From contig NZ_SRSF01000001.1 of assembly GCF_004803465.1 (NCBI RefSeq), positions 744,501-808,500 on the forward strand: DNA of 64,000 nucleotides, in the 5' to 3' direction. The stretch comes from Neolewinella litorea. Its GTDB lineage: Bacteria > Bacteroidota > Bacteroidia > Chitinophagales > Saprospiraceae. The position numbers and the translations under genes were made by a program. Positions 15,736 through 24,841 of the stretch are shown piece by piece. The notes under the pieces were generated by a model. It was not told the DNA's origin. It did no database searches and was given only the letters and a program-made list of their open reading frames with translations. How positions within the stretch are numbered: the stretch's first letter is position 1; every line of letters starts with the position of its first letter.

Positions 15736-16671
15736 CTACTCACTATTCCGTTCGGTGAAGGGTACCGTGAAGCGGTACAGATCACGGGCGGCGGTGGATG
15801 CGGGGAACACCGCCCGTGCCTCGCGCTCGTGCTCATCCACGTTGCGGTACCGGGCGCTGAAGTGTCCCAGAATAAGCTGTCCGACGTCGGCGTTGCGGGC
15901 CACGAGCGCCGCCTGATGGGCCGTAGCGTGCCCCTTTTCCGCCGCCTCAACCGCCATGTCGTGCAAGAAGGTTGCTTCGTGGTACAGCAGGTCAACCCCT
16001 TGGACGTAATTGCTTAGCTCTGGAAAGTATAGAGTATCCGAACAGTAGGCGTAGCTGCGGGGCGGGGGCGCGGGTGCCGTGAGTTCTCCGTGCGGTATAA
16101 ACCGGCCTTCCGCGGTGGTATAGCCACTCCCCTGCTTGATAGTGGGAATTGCAGCATAGGGGATGGAGTGAGCCTCGATCATGTCCTTCAAAATTGTGGC
16201 GGGGCGGGGCTTTTCCCGGAGAAGGTACCCGTTGGTCACAATGCGGTGGCGTAGCGGGAAAGCGTAGACCTCGAGTTCGCCTACTTCCGCGACGAGCGTC
16301 ATGTCGTCGGCCGCATGCTCGATAAATTCCAGCGGGAAAGGCATTCCGTAGCGATCCAGTTCCAGCAACGGGGCAAGGCGGTCACGCAGTCCGGGTGGAC
16401 TCAGGATGCGCAATGGTGCTGTACGCCCGGAGAGGGCCAGGCTGGTCAGTAGCCCCGGCAGCCCGAAGTAGTGGTCGCCGTGCAAATGCGAAATCAGGAT
16501 AAGGCTGATGCGGCCCACGGACGCCCCCGCGGCCTGTAGCCGGAGTTGGGTTCCCTCCCCGCAGTCTACCAGTACGTCGGTCGATTCACTGTGCAGGAGG
16601 TGCCCTGAAGCATAACGACTCGCGCTTGGTACAGCTCCGTTCGAGCCCAGGATAGTAAGTCCGAAGCGCAA
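15736..16671 (-). CDS. rnz: Ribonuclease Z
   Basis: A 311-aa metallo-beta-lactamase-fold endonuclease that trims tRNA 3' trailers. This matters here because neither tRNA in the window encodes CCA. The zinc motif H-L-H-G-D-H is at residues 62-67, after V-D-C-G-E-G-T-Q at 35-42. The later H-E-A-T-F and L-G-H-F-S-A-R-Y blocks complete the site. The frame is open far upstream into the STAS gene, but conservation begins at L-R-F-G-L-T-I-L-G-S. I therefore take the TTG at 16671, 5 bases after the STAS stop, giving the family's usual length. A near-copy of the 18-base repeat (16061-16078) encodes A-P-A-P-P-P here. Confidence 0.92.
   Translation of the reverse strand: MRFGLTILGSNGAVPSASRYASGHLLHSESTDVLVDCGEGTQLRLQAAGASVGRISLILISHLHGDHYFGLPGLLTSLALSGRTAPLRILSPPGLRDRLAPLLELDRYGMPFPLEFIEHAADDMTLVAEVGELEVYAFPLRHRIVTNGYLLREKPRPATILKDMIEAHSIPYAAIPTIKQGSGYTTAEGRFIPHGELTAPAPPPRSYAYCSDTLYFPELSNYVQGVDLLYHEATFLHDMAVEAAEKGHATAHQAALVARNADVGQLILGHFSARYRNVDEHEREARAVFPASTAARDLYRFTVPFTERNSE
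16061..16078 (-). repeat. 18-base GC-rich repeat, 17 of 18 match
   Basis: On the minus strand GGCACCCGCGCCCCCGCC, one mismatch from the consensus. It falls in a different codon phase from the other coding copies and encodes A-P-A-P-P in RNase Z. Confidence 0.65.
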
Positions 16672-16676
16672 TCCGG

Positions 16677-17060
16677 CTATTCGTCGCCGGGTTCGGCCTG
16701 CATATCGCGCTGCAGTTCCTCCATGAAAATGAAGTCCACTGCTTCGCTCTTTGTCGGCAGAATGGTCAGCACGGTGTCGACCTTGCTGATTTCGACCAAC
16801 CGCTTGACGGCGGCGTGCTCTATACCTGTCACCACGAAGGTGCCGAGGTTGCTCCACAGGCGACGCGCCGTAAGGATGGCACTCAGGCCGGAGGAGTCAA
16901 CGTACTTGACGAGGCTCAAGTCCAGGATAAGGTTCGTGATCCCTTCGTTGGCGAGAATGACGAATTCGGATTTGAGCTGCGGCGCAACGGCGGAGTTGAG
17001 ATTTTCATCCTCGGGCTTGATGACGCTGTAGCGTTCCTGCTTGTCAATACTGAATTTCAT
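16677..17060 (-). CDS. STAS domain (anti-sigma factor antagonist-like) protein
   Basis: A 127-aa stand-alone STAS protein, starting M-K-F-S-I-D-K-Q-E-R-Y-S. The diagnostic loop D-L-S-L-V-K-Y-V-D-S-S-G-L-S-A-I-L is intact, with the Ser pair that can be phosphorylated in SpoIIAA-like partner-switching proteins. A perfect -7 box (17090-17097) supports the ATG at 17060 over one at 17102. The acidic tail ends Q-A-E-P-G-D-E. It is translated just upstream of RNase Z. No anti-sigma kinase or phosphatase lies nearby, so its partner is unknown. Confidence 0.85.
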   Translation of the reverse strand: MKFSIDKQERYSVIKPEDENLNSAVAPQLKSEFVILANEGITNLILDLSLVKYVDSSGLSAILTARRLWSNLGTFVVTGIEHAAVKRLVEISKVDTVLTILPTKSEAVDFIFMEELQRDMQAEPGDE

Positions 17061-17089
17061 CGGTTTTGATTTTTGTACGTTATCCGGCG

Positions 17090-17097
17090 CAAATGTA
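17090..17097 (-). promoter_or_regulatory. -7 promoter element of STAS-rnz unit
   Basis: CAAATGTA on + reads TACATTTG on -, a perfect TAnnTTTG, placing transcription start about 22 bases before the STAS ATG. No -33 TTG stands out. Confidence 0.6.
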
Positions 17098-17128
17098 GCC
17101 AAAAGGTAAGGAATGTCGGTGCTTGCGC

Positions 17129-18331
17129 TTAATCTTCCACCCGCAGGTAAAAAGTAGTAATGACCACCAGCACCAACATCAGCAGAGCTACTACGCCCAG
17201 GCCCACCCGTAACCCTTCTACTCCCGGAAGCAGCGGCAGGCCCTCCGGCAGCCGACTGCTCTGGAAGTCCGAGACGAAGCCGATCACGGGCGGTCCGAAC
17301 AGAAAGGCTGCGTATCCGATCGTGCTGACCGAACTGATGCCCACGCCGGGTCGCAGCCCCGGAACCTTGCTGGCCTGACTGAACACCACCGGTACAATAT
17401 TTGACAAGCCCAGGCCCACCAGTCCAAATCCGGCAATCGCCACGCCCGGAAGCGGAATCAGGATGGCCAGGCTGACCCCGATCAGTGCCAGGGCCGCACC
17501 GCTGACCACGATAGTCCGCGACCCCAGGCGGCTGCGGCCAAAATCCCCGAAGGCCCTGCCCAGGAACATGGCACCACTGAAGGAAGCCTGCGCCAGCGGG
17601 GCGAGGACCTCAGGACTGCCCGTTACCCGGGTCATGTAGAGCGGCGTCCAATCTGCCATGGCCCCCTCCCCCACCATGGTACAAAGGGAGGCCAGTCCGA
17701 GCAACACGATGGCGAAGGTGAACTTGCTACCCGAATTGCCCCCTGCGTCGGCCACCGGACCGGGGCGATCCTGCAGAAAATGGCGCAAGGCGTATACCGA
17801 CACCAGCATACTGATCAGGCTGACCGTCAAAAGATGAGGACCCAGATCGAGACCCAGCGATATAAACCCGGCCGCGGATCCGGCCCCCACGAACATGCCC
17901 CCCGAAAAGCACGCGTGAAAGGAAGAAGTGATGGGCTTACCCCACAGCTTCTCCACCTCTACCGATTGCGCGTTCACCGCGACGTCCATCACGCCGGTGG
18001 AAATCCCGATCAGGGGCACTACCGCCAATAAGGCCCAGTAGTTGGGCATGTACGCCATCAGGGGCACGCTCAGCACGAATACAAGGGTGGAAATGATGGC
18101 CAATCGACGACTGCCGCTACGCACGATCAGAAAACCCGCCAGCGGCATCGCCACGAGCGCTCCCAGGGCGAGGGACGTAAGGACGAAACCCGTCTCCCCG
18201 TTATCGATTCCGTACAATTCCTGCAGCCTCGGCAGCCGGCTCGTCCAGTTGGCGTACACCAGCCCATTGATGGCGAAAGCCAGGGAAACCCCGATACGGG
18301 TGCGGAGAAGGGAAGCCGAACGTTGGATCAT
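17129..18331 (-). CDS. MFS transporter (YbjJ-like)
   Basis: A 400-aa major facilitator with about twelve helices. Family features include N-W-T-S-R-L-P near the first helix, G-V-M-D-V-A-V-N-A-Q-S-V-E-V in the fourth to fifth helix region, and S-S-F-H-A-C-F-S-G-G-M. This pattern resembles the uncharacterised YbjJ group rather than drug exporters. I chose ATG 18331 (M-I-Q-R-S-A-S), which avoids overlap with the upstream gene; a start at 18376 would overlap it. It follows the VCBS lipoprotein operon after 20 bases and may be its last gene. Substrate unknown. Confidence 0.85.
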   Translation of the reverse strand: MIQRSASLLRTRIGVSLAFAINGLVYANWTSRLPRLQELYGIDNGETGFVLTSLALGALVAMPLAGFLIVRSGSRRLAIISTLVFVLSVPLMAYMPNYWALLAVVPLIGISTGVMDVAVNAQSVEVEKLWGKPITSSFHACFSGGMFVGAGSAAGFISLGLDLGPHLLTVSLISMLVSVYALRHFLQDRPGPVADAGGNSGSKFTFAIVLLGLASLCTMVGEGAMADWTPLYMTRVTGSPEVLAPLAQASFSGAMFLGRAFGDFGRSRLGSRTIVVSGAALALIGVSLAILIPLPGVAIAGFGLVGLGLSNIVPVVFSQASKVPGLRPGVGISSVSTIGYAAFLFGPPVIGFVSDFQSSRLPEGLPLLPGVEGLRVGLGVVALLMLVLVVITTFYLRVED

Positions 18332-18351
18332 ATTGTATGGAGGCCACGAAA

Positions 18352-20925
18352 CTACGGCAGCCGCAGCACTACCCACGCGCCGTCCGCGAAATCGATCCGG
18401 TACCGGTCCCGGCCGGCGATCCGGATATGGCGGGCCTCGCGATGATTGTAGCCGGGACCAAGATCAATAAACTCCACCCTGCCGTCCGGCCGCAGGAGCT
18501 GCAGGGCTGCCGCATCCTGCCGACCTACCCGCGGCAGTACGTCGAGCTTGTTGCCCGCCAGGAGGTAACCGGAGGGCGTCGGCAAAATTGAATTAATTGG
18601 CGTGAGCTGGGTAGCTACCGGTAAGGATTGCGCTGCCCATTCGCCCTCCGTATTCCGCACGATCCGCACGTGAGCCAGGTTTTCCGCCTGCAGCGGCTCC
18701 ACCTCCAGGTTGGGGAAGTTCTCGCGGAAGCCCCGGCGACTGAAGTCGGCGTAACTGAGGTTATTGCGCCGCCAGGCGGGGAATTGACCGGCCAGCTCGT
18801 CCTTGTCTGCCAGGGTGTATTCCTTCCCTCCCCGCACGTAGGTGATCAACGGATCCCTTCGCCCGTTGCCATCCACGTCTACGAGGTAAAGACGCAGGGG
18901 CTCCGCGCTGGTTGGCTCCCCCAGTGAACTGTTCCACCCCCAATTTCCCGCCAGAATTTCTTCCCGGCCCGCTTCCCCGACAATCGCCAGCGACTGCCAC
19001 CAACCGCGCGTACCCTCCACTACTTCGTACGCCCACTGTCCGTCTACCCTTCGGCCGATGCGAATCGGTAGCCACATGCCGGCCTCTACCCGAAGGTCCG
19101 CAGTCTCCACCTGCAGGGTGTACTCCGGTTTACCATCAGGCACGGCGCCAGGGAAGGGTTGCAGCGGGTCGCGGTCGAAAGTGTTGTCCGCGCCCGGTAC
19201 TGATATCGGGGCGTCACTGCCGTATTCCACGATTGCGTAGGCCGTAGAGTCTGCCGTTGTAGCTGGAACGCCACGGGCCCGGGTGCCCGGCCCGGCATAA
19301 TCCGACTGGGAGAGGAACCCGCGCTGCCGCGCCATCATAAAGGGGGCTCGAGTGACCGCATCCCGCGCACCCGGTGCCCGCAGGCCCCCTTTCAGCCCTT
19401 GAGTATTGTTTGAAGCCGCGCTGTCGGGCTGCTTCCGGTGGCCATCCCGCACCGTATTCTCGTACAGGATTGCCGGGGCGTTGACGTTATTGATCACCAG
19501 ATCGGGATCACCATCGCCGTCAAAGTCCGCCGTGGCCGCCCCCGTGGTGCTGCCGTGGAAGCTGAGCCCCCACTCGACCGGTCGGTAGCGCAGAGCAGTA
19601 TCGCGCTTGAAGACCACGTTGGGGACGTGCCCCGAAGGCATCATCTCGGCTACGGCCAAATTGCTGCTTTTGCGGGCCACAGCGCTGCTGATAAATTTCA
19701 GGTAATCCAGGTCATTCGGACGCCGCTCAATGCCGTTGGCCACGAATATTTCGTCGGTGCCGTCAAGGTCGAAATCCTCGATGAGCACCGACCAGCTCCA
19801 GTCGGTGGCGGCCAGTCCGGACATTTCGCCGATTTCAGAGAAATTCCCTCCCCCGCGGTTCCACTGCACGTTATTGCGCGGCAACTGGTCGTGGTAACCC
19901 GCCCGCCGCTTCAGCCGGTAAAGGTTATACGGCTCGGCGCTGACCGTAGCTTTTAGCACTTCTTCATTTTCGGGGCGCATGTCGAGCGTCACGAGGTCGG
20001 GCCGTCCGTCGTTGTCCAGGTCCCCCACGTCGCTTCCCATGCTGAAATTCGAGGTGTGACCGGTGCGCTCCCGAATCACTTCTTCAAAGGTCTCACCCGC
20101 CCGGTTAAGGTAGTAGTAGTCATTCTCGGAGAAATCGTTGCAGACGTAGATATCCGGGTACCCATTGCCATCGAAATCCGCCACCGCCGCACTCAGTCCG
20201 TAACCGATGCGGGAGGAGTAGAGGCCCATTTGCCGGGTCACATCCCGAAAGCTCTCTCCCTCGTTGCGCAGCAAACGGTCCCCAGCCAGAGAATCCGGCA
20301 CCTCGCGCTCCGCCGCATCGCGGTAGGTCGCGTCGTTGTGCACGGAATGCCGCAGCAGGTAGACGTCCTCGTCTCCATCCAGGTCATAATCGAACCAGTA
20401 CGCCTGGGTGTTGAAACCCCCGAAGTCCAGTCCATAATTCGCTGCCCGGTCCTGGAAGGTACCGTCGGACTGCTGCACGAAAAGTTCGTTCTTGCCGCTC
20501 AGGCCCTTGTAGCCATCGACGTTGCAGACGTAGATATCGGGCAGGCCGTCTGCATTGACGTCGGTGACGCTTACGCCGGTCGACCACTGCCCGGCACCAG
20601 CGACGCCGGCTTCTTCGGTAGCATCGCGGAAGCGCCAGTTCCCCTCGTTGATAAAGTAGGCGTTGGGGCGTTGATTATTGGTAAAATAAAGATCCGGAAG
20701 CCCGTCGCCGCTGATGTCGGTAGCGGCTACCCCGCCCCCGTTGTAGTAGTAGAGGTATTCCACGATGTTGAGCGATTCCGTGGGACGCAGTTCGTTGATG
20801 TTGTTCACGCCGGTGCCCTGGCGCACTTTAAACAGGGGAGCCGGGGCCTCTTCTGCTGCACGGTCGCAGGTGCAAAGCACCGAGATCAGGGACAGTGCAA
20901 CGATGGTTCCGCTCCCCCACCTCAT
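18352..20925 (-). CDS. VCBS/FG-GAP repeat lipoprotein I, no ASPIC/UnbV domain
   Basis: An 857-aa exported protein, probably a lipoprotein (Cys near residues 18-20). Many calcium-type repeats, such as D-I-S-G-D-G-L-P-D-L-Y and D-F-D-G-D-G-D-P-D-L, are spread over residues 60-510, the pattern of a beta-propeller. It aligns by eye with its two operon paralogues up to P-A-I-L-Y-E-N-T. There they continue into an ASPIC/UnbV domain, but this one changes to about 130 low-complexity residues. The last 250 residues regain W-Q-S-L-A-I-V and V-D-V-D-G-N-G-R-R-D-P. Its start overlaps the previous gene's stop by 4 bases (20922-20925). Confidence 0.85.
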   Translation of the reverse strand: MRWGSGTIVALSLISVLCTCDRAAEEAPAPLFKVRQGTGVNNINELRPTESLNIVEYLYYYNGGGVAATDISGDGLPDLYFTNNQRPNAYFINEGNWRFRDATEEAGVAGAGQWSTGVSVTDVNADGLPDIYVCNVDGYKGLSGKNELFVQQSDGTFQDRAANYGLDFGGFNTQAYWFDYDLDGDEDVYLLRHSVHNDATYRDAAEREVPDSLAGDRLLRNEGESFRDVTRQMGLYSSRIGYGLSAAVADFDGNGYPDIYVCNDFSENDYYYLNRAGETFEEVIRERTGHTSNFSMGSDVGDLDNDGRPDLVTLDMRPENEEVLKATVSAEPYNLYRLKRRAGYHDQLPRNNVQWNRGGGNFSEIGEMSGLAATDWSWSVLIEDFDLDGTDEIFVANGIERRPNDLDYLKFISSAVARKSSNLAVAEMMPSGHVPNVVFKRDTALRYRPVEWGLSFHGSTTGAATADFDGDGDPDLVINNVNAPAILYENTVRDGHRKQPDSAASNNTQGLKGGLRAPGARDAVTRAPFMMARQRGFLSQSDYAGPGTRARGVPATTADSTAYAIVEYGSDAPISVPGADNTFDRDPLQPFPGAVPDGKPEYTLQVETADLRVEAGMWLPIRIGRRVDGQWAYEVVEGTRGWWQSLAIVGEAGREEILAGNWGWNSSLGEPTSAEPLRLYLVDVDGNGRRDPLITYVRGGKEYTLADKDELAGQFPAWRRNNLSYADFSRRGFRENFPNLEVEPLQAENLAHVRIVRNTEGEWAAQSLPVATQLTPINSILPTPSGYLLAGNKLDVLPRVGRQDAAALQLLRPDGRVEFIDLGPGYNHREARHIRIAGRDRYRIDFADGAWVVLRLP
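19270..19287 (-). repeat. 18-base GC-rich repeat, 15 of 18 match
   Basis: On the minus strand GGCACCCGGGCCCGTGGC, three mismatches from the consensus. It encodes G-T-R-A-R-G inside the segment of VCBS protein I that replaces the ASPIC/UnbV domain. Confidence 0.4.
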
Positions 20926-23900
20926 CGTTCCAGTAGTGCCGGGGCGGCGTTATTTCTTGCAAATACATACCGGCCGTCACTAAGCACGGCGATACCGCGG
21001 ATTTCGCCGGGGATCTTGAGGCCACTCTCCGCGGCGTCCACGGCCGTAAAGTTGCCCTGCCCGTCGTTGCGCAGCAACAGTCCGCGGCCGGCGTCGTAGC
21101 GACCCATTTCGGGTTTGACGTAGTAAAAGTTGCCGCCGAGAATCAGGTCAGGATCCCCATCCGCATCTACGTCATCCACCGCAATGGCGTAAACGGGGGT
21201 TTCCTGCGCGGCGTGGGGTAGGAAGCGCACGGCCAGCTCCCCTTCCCCGTGGTTCATCAGCACGAGTGAGCGAAATTCCGTGGCCGCGTAGTAAACGCTC
21301 TTGCCCAGCAGTTCGGCTCCAAAAATGTCTTCCATGGTTTCGTCTCCGAAGTCGGTGTATTTCAGGTACCGTTTCCGCAGACCCGGCATTTGCTTCACGA
21401 GGTCGTGGAGCAGCGGCGTGGGGTACGCCCGGTCGCCTTCGTACATGGAGACGACCTGCTCGGCCGACCCGTTACCGTCGAAGTCGTTGACGTGCATCAT
21501 CACGGGGCGGTCGGCCGTGGCGCGGAACCGGCTGTTCAGCCCGTGATTGCCCAGCACGACGTCCTCGCGGCCGTCCCCATCCAGGTCGGCAATCTCCAGG
21601 GCGGTGTACCAGCCGGTTAGTTCAGCTATCTCCTCGGGTAGTTCGATTTTCGACAACTGTCCGTCAGCATAGGCAAAGGCCGTCGGGGCCATGAATTCTC
21701 CTACCACCAGCAATTCCTTGCGGCTATCACCCGTCAGGTCCACCCAACCGGCGGCGGTCACCATTCCCAGGTTCTCAACCGTTTGCTCCTCAAATTTGCC
21801 GTCGCCGTCGTTCAGCAAAAGGTAGCTGTCGGCCGGTACCCCATATACGCCGGAGCGCAGGCGGCTGCCGACAAACAGGTCCAGGTCGCCGTCGCCGTCG
21901 ATGTCATACGGCGCCACCGCCCCTCCGGCAGAGGTCTGGCGGGCGGAGGGCAGCAGCTGCGTGCTTTTCGTCCACCCCCCGGGTCCGTTGAGGTACAGTC
22001 GGTCAAACAGCGCGGTGGAGGCGTTACCGAATTCACTGCTCCCGCTGACGACGTACAGGTCCTCGTCGCCGTCGCCGTCCGCATCAAAGCAGGCACAGGC
22101 TACATCCTCGCTCACTTTATCTGCTTCCAGCATTGCCGTGGCCCGGCTGCGGTACCCTTCCCCGGCGGAGACGTAAAGTCCTCCACTCTGGTCTCGCGCA
22201 CCCCCAAGGTAGAAATCCTCTCGACCGTCGCGGTTGAAATCACCGGCACAGAGCGCGGGTCCGTCGGCGCTCAGCATGTGGTAGATAAGTGGGTCGCGGT
22301 CAAAGTCGCTGTAGCGGTTCTCCCGGTGCACGAAGTCGATGCCGCGGAGGGCGGGTGCCACGTCCCGCAGCAGGGCCGGGGGCGGTGGTGGGGGGCTTTC
22401 CGCGGGGGAGGTAGCCGACTGTGCCTCCGAAACGATGAGCAATTGATCTACGGCCGGCCCCGGCAGGGAGGACTGTTTGCCGTTAGGCCATACGATATCT
22501 ACGCGGTCGATGTAATCGATGTCCCCCAGTCCAAAGTGCAGCCGATACTGCATGCTGGATTCAAAGCCGCGCATGGGCATGTGCTCCAGGTAAAATTCCC
22601 GATCGCCGGATACGACCGTGGCCTTGGCCCCCACGGCAAAGGGGTTATTGCCCTTCCCCCGCAGTTCAAGTTGCAGCCAGTGATTACCGGAGCTGTGGTT
22701 GCGGTAGACTAGCGCGGCGGCGTTGGTATTGTTGATCACCAGATCCAGGTCGCCGTCGTTGTCCAGGTCACCGTAGGCGGCGCCATTGCTAAAACCTTTC
22801 AGGTCAAGACCCCATTCCTGCGCCATGTTCCGGAAGCGGTAGTCTCCCGCAGGTCCCAGGTTCTGAAAGGCAAAGTTGCGCACGGGATTGGACGGGATGG
22901 CATCGACCAACACACTGAAGTCGACCTTGCCGGTGGCCGTCACCTTTCGCTTGAATTCATCGTCGGCGATGTAGTCCAGGAAGTCCCGGTTGGTCAGGTC
23001 CTGGTAGATCCCGTTCGCTACGAACAGGTCTTTGTAGCCATCGTTGTCCATGTCAAAAATCAGCGCGCCCCAGCTCCAATCGGTAGCCTCCACGCCGCTT
23101 AGCCGCCCGATTTCGGTGAACGTTCCGTCGCGGTTGTTGCGCTGCAGCACATTGCGGGTAAACTGGTGGAAGTAGTCGTTCTTCAGGTTGTACTGGTAGC
23201 GGTTCCAGTTTTCGAAGGTGGTGGCCTCCTTCATCCGCTGATTGGAGGCCGGCAGCATTTCGGTGACGAAGAGCTCGCTGTATCCATCGTTGTCGATATC
23301 CGCCAGATCGGCCCCCATGCTGGCGGCACTGATCGACTGCATGGCTTCAGTGAGGGTTTCCCGGAAGGTTCCGTCGCCGTTGTTCATATACAGGTAGTCG
23401 CGCTCGAAGAAGTCGTTGCTCACGAAGATGTCCGGCCAGCCGTCCTTGTCGACGTCGCCCACCGTAACCCCCAGTCCGAAGCCGATGATGGAGCCGTAGA
23501 TACCCGCTTCCTCACTCACGTCGTAGAAGAAGCCATCACGGTTCTGGTACAGACGATCACCCCCGATGGAGTCCCGGACAGGGCGTACGTTGCGCTCCAG
23601 ATTAAAGGATCCGATAGCCTGGTAACTGTTGTTGAGGAGGTAAAAATCGAGGTCACCGTCCTGGTCGTAATCGAAGAAAACCCCGTGGGTACTCAGGCCT
23701 TCGTTGTCCAGACCGAATTCGGCGGCGGCTTCCCGGAAGGTGCCGTCCTGCTGGTTGATAAACAGTTCGTTGCGGCGGTTGTCGCCGTCGATGTCACCGG
23801 AGTTGCATACGTACAGGTCCAGAAAACCGTCGGCATTTACGTCCGCCATGGTTACGCCCGTACTCCAGGCAGCCCGTCCCCCTACCCCGGCGGTTTCGGT

Positions 23901-24242
23901 TACGTCTTCAAAACGCATGTCCCCCCGGTTGAGGAACAGTCGATTGGCTACCCGGTTGCCGCTCAGGTAGATGTCCGTAAGTCCGTCGTTGTTGACGTCG
24001 CCCAGGGCTACCCCACCCCCGTTGTAGAAATTACGGTAAGTGTATATGTTGAAGTCCTCGTCGAAGTCCAGGGTATTGGCAAAGAGAACCCCCGAAACCT
24101 CCGGGGCCAGGGCCTCGAACCTTCGCTGACCATCCCAGGGCGGAGCATTGTTTTCGATAACCGGATCGGCCTGGCATCCTGCCCACAGGTACAGCACCAG
24201 CGCACCCGCCAAAACCTTCGTGAAATGGAATACACGCATCAC
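20922..24242 (-). CDS. VCBS repeat lipoprotein II with ASPIC/UnbV domain
   Basis: A 1106-aa lipoprotein (signal ending L-W-A-G-C). The first half has at least six VCBS/FG-GAP repeats, for example D-V-N-N-D-G-L-T-D-I-Y, D-V-D-K-D-G-W-P-D-I-F and D-L-D-N-D-G-D-L-D-L-V. An ASPIC/UnbV domain follows at about 560-645 (L-Q-L-E-L-R-G-K, then V-G-A-K-A-T-V, H-M-P-M-R-G-F-E-S-S, V-D-I-V-W-P-N-G-K). A Pro-rich linker leads to a second set of repeats up to the end. It is surface- or periplasm-facing and the repeats probably bind calcium. The binding partner is unknown. It overlaps the gene before and after by 4 bases each. Confidence 0.88.
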   Translation of the reverse strand: MMRVFHFTKVLAGALVLYLWAGCQADPVIENNAPPWDGQRRFEALAPEVSGVLFANTLDFDEDFNIYTYRNFYNGGGVALGDVNNDGLTDIYLSGNRVANRLFLNRGDMRFEDVTETAGVGGRAAWSTGVTMADVNADGFLDLYVCNSGDIDGDNRRNELFINQQDGTFREAAAEFGLDNEGLSTHGVFFDYDQDGDLDFYLLNNSYQAIGSFNLERNVRPVRDSIGGDRLYQNRDGFFYDVSEEAGIYGSIIGFGLGVTVGDVDKDGWPDIFVSNDFFERDYLYMNNGDGTFRETLTEAMQSISAASMGADLADIDNDGYSELFVTEMLPASNQRMKEATTFENWNRYQYNLKNDYFHQFTRNVLQRNNRDGTFTEIGRLSGVEATDWSWGALIFDMDNDGYKDLFVANGIYQDLTNRDFLDYIADDEFKRKVTATGKVDFSVLVDAIPSNPVRNFAFQNLGPAGDYRFRNMAQEWGLDLKGFSNGAAYGDLDNDGDLDLVINNTNAAALVYRNHSSGNHWLQLELRGKGNNPFAVGAKATVVSGDREFYLEHMPMRGFESSMQYRLHFGLGDIDYIDRVDIVWPNGKQSSLPGPAVDQLLIVSEAQSATSPAESPPPPPPALLRDVAPALRGIDFVHRENRYSDFDRDPLIYHMLSADGPALCAGDFNRDGREDFYLGGARDQSGGLYVSAGEGYRSRATAMLEADKVSEDVACACFDADGDGDEDLYVVSGSSEFGNASTALFDRLYLNGPGGWTKSTQLLPSARQTSAGGAVAPYDIDGDGDLDLFVGSRLRSGVYGVPADSYLLLNDGDGKFEEQTVENLGMVTAAGWVDLTGDSRKELLVVGEFMAPTAFAYADGQLSKIELPEEIAELTGWYTALEIADLDGDGREDVVLGNHGLNSRFRATADRPVMMHVNDFDGNGSAEQVVSMYEGDRAYPTPLLHDLVKQMPGLRKRYLKYTDFGDETMEDIFGAELLGKSVYYAATEFRSLVLMNHGEGELAVRFLPHAAQETPVYAIAVDDVDADGDPDLILGGNFYYVKPEMGRYDAGRGLLLRNDGQGNFTAVDAAESGLKIPGEIRGIAVLSDGRYVFARNNAAPALLER

Positions 24243-24841
24243 TGTACCAACCCGAGCGGGTCGCGTTTCAGGGAAGACAAATCAACGATCATGGCCGTCA
24301 CACTCGTGTCGTCCACTTTCCAGAGGGCCACCAGGCGACTGCCGTCAACGGATGCGAAGGTGCGGCCGTGCTGGGGATGCTCCAGTTCAATGAATTCGGT
24401 GGACAGGGTCCGGCTGAGGTAATCGGCCACGTCCGGCAGCAGGTTCTCGGCGTACGCGGCCTTGTTCCAGGGCGACCAGTCCTGGTAAATAAATTCCGTC
24501 TGCATAGCCTGGACGATGCGCGGGTTCTGCTGGGTGAAGATGGGGCGGAACGACAATTTCGCCGGGCGGTCAAGGTCGTTTTCCATCAGGTGATCCGCCT
24601 CGGTGCCCCCGCGGCCCATGGTGATCAATTGCTGACGGTTCAATTCGGTGCAGCGGTCGAAGTAGGCCGTGTCGGTGATTCCGAGGTTAAGGCCGAGCAC
24701 CGTTTCCCTGGCTTCCAGATCGGCGTTCAGCCCCTCAGTAACGGCAGACCGGTAGCGACCGACGGGGCTTTCGTCCTTGGGCTGGCACGACCAGCAAAAG
24801 CCGAGGAGCATGAGGCAGCAGAGAAAAAGGGTTGGCTTCAT
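24239..24841 (-). CDS. Uncharacterised 200-aa lipoprotein in VCBS operon
   Basis: A 200-aa lipoprotein (signal M-K-P-T-L-F-L-C-C, lipobox near F-C-W-S-C, Cys19). I do not recognise the family. Visible features are a likely helical stretch with E-A-R-E-T-V-L-G-L-N-L-G-I, the segment R-G-G-T-E-A-D-H-L-M-E-N-D-L, an aromatic patch F-I-Y-Q-D-W-S-P-W-N-K, and a C-terminal beta-like half (L-V-A-L-W-K-V-D-D, then T-A-M-I-V-D-L). No catalytic motif stands out. It lies between two VCBS paralogues with 4-base stop/start overlaps on both sides, so it is almost certainly made in fixed proportion with them and may be a structural partner. Confidence 0.8.
   Translation of the reverse strand: MKPTLFLCCLMLLGFCWSCQPKDESPVGRYRSAVTEGLNADLEARETVLGLNLGITDTAYFDRCTELNRQQLITMGRGGTEADHLMENDLDRPAKLSFRPIFTQQNPRIVQAMQTEFIYQDWSPWNKAAYAENLLPDVADYLSRTLSTEFIELEHPQHGRTFASVDGSRLVALWKVDDTSVTAMIVDLSSLKRDPLGLVQ

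Noticed and set aside
23166-24422. 418-aa and neighbouring open frames on + across the VCBS genes (also 20056-21099 and 21783-22712)
   Set aside because: Their Val/Asp-rich translations mirror the D-x-D-x-D-G repeats of the opposite strand.
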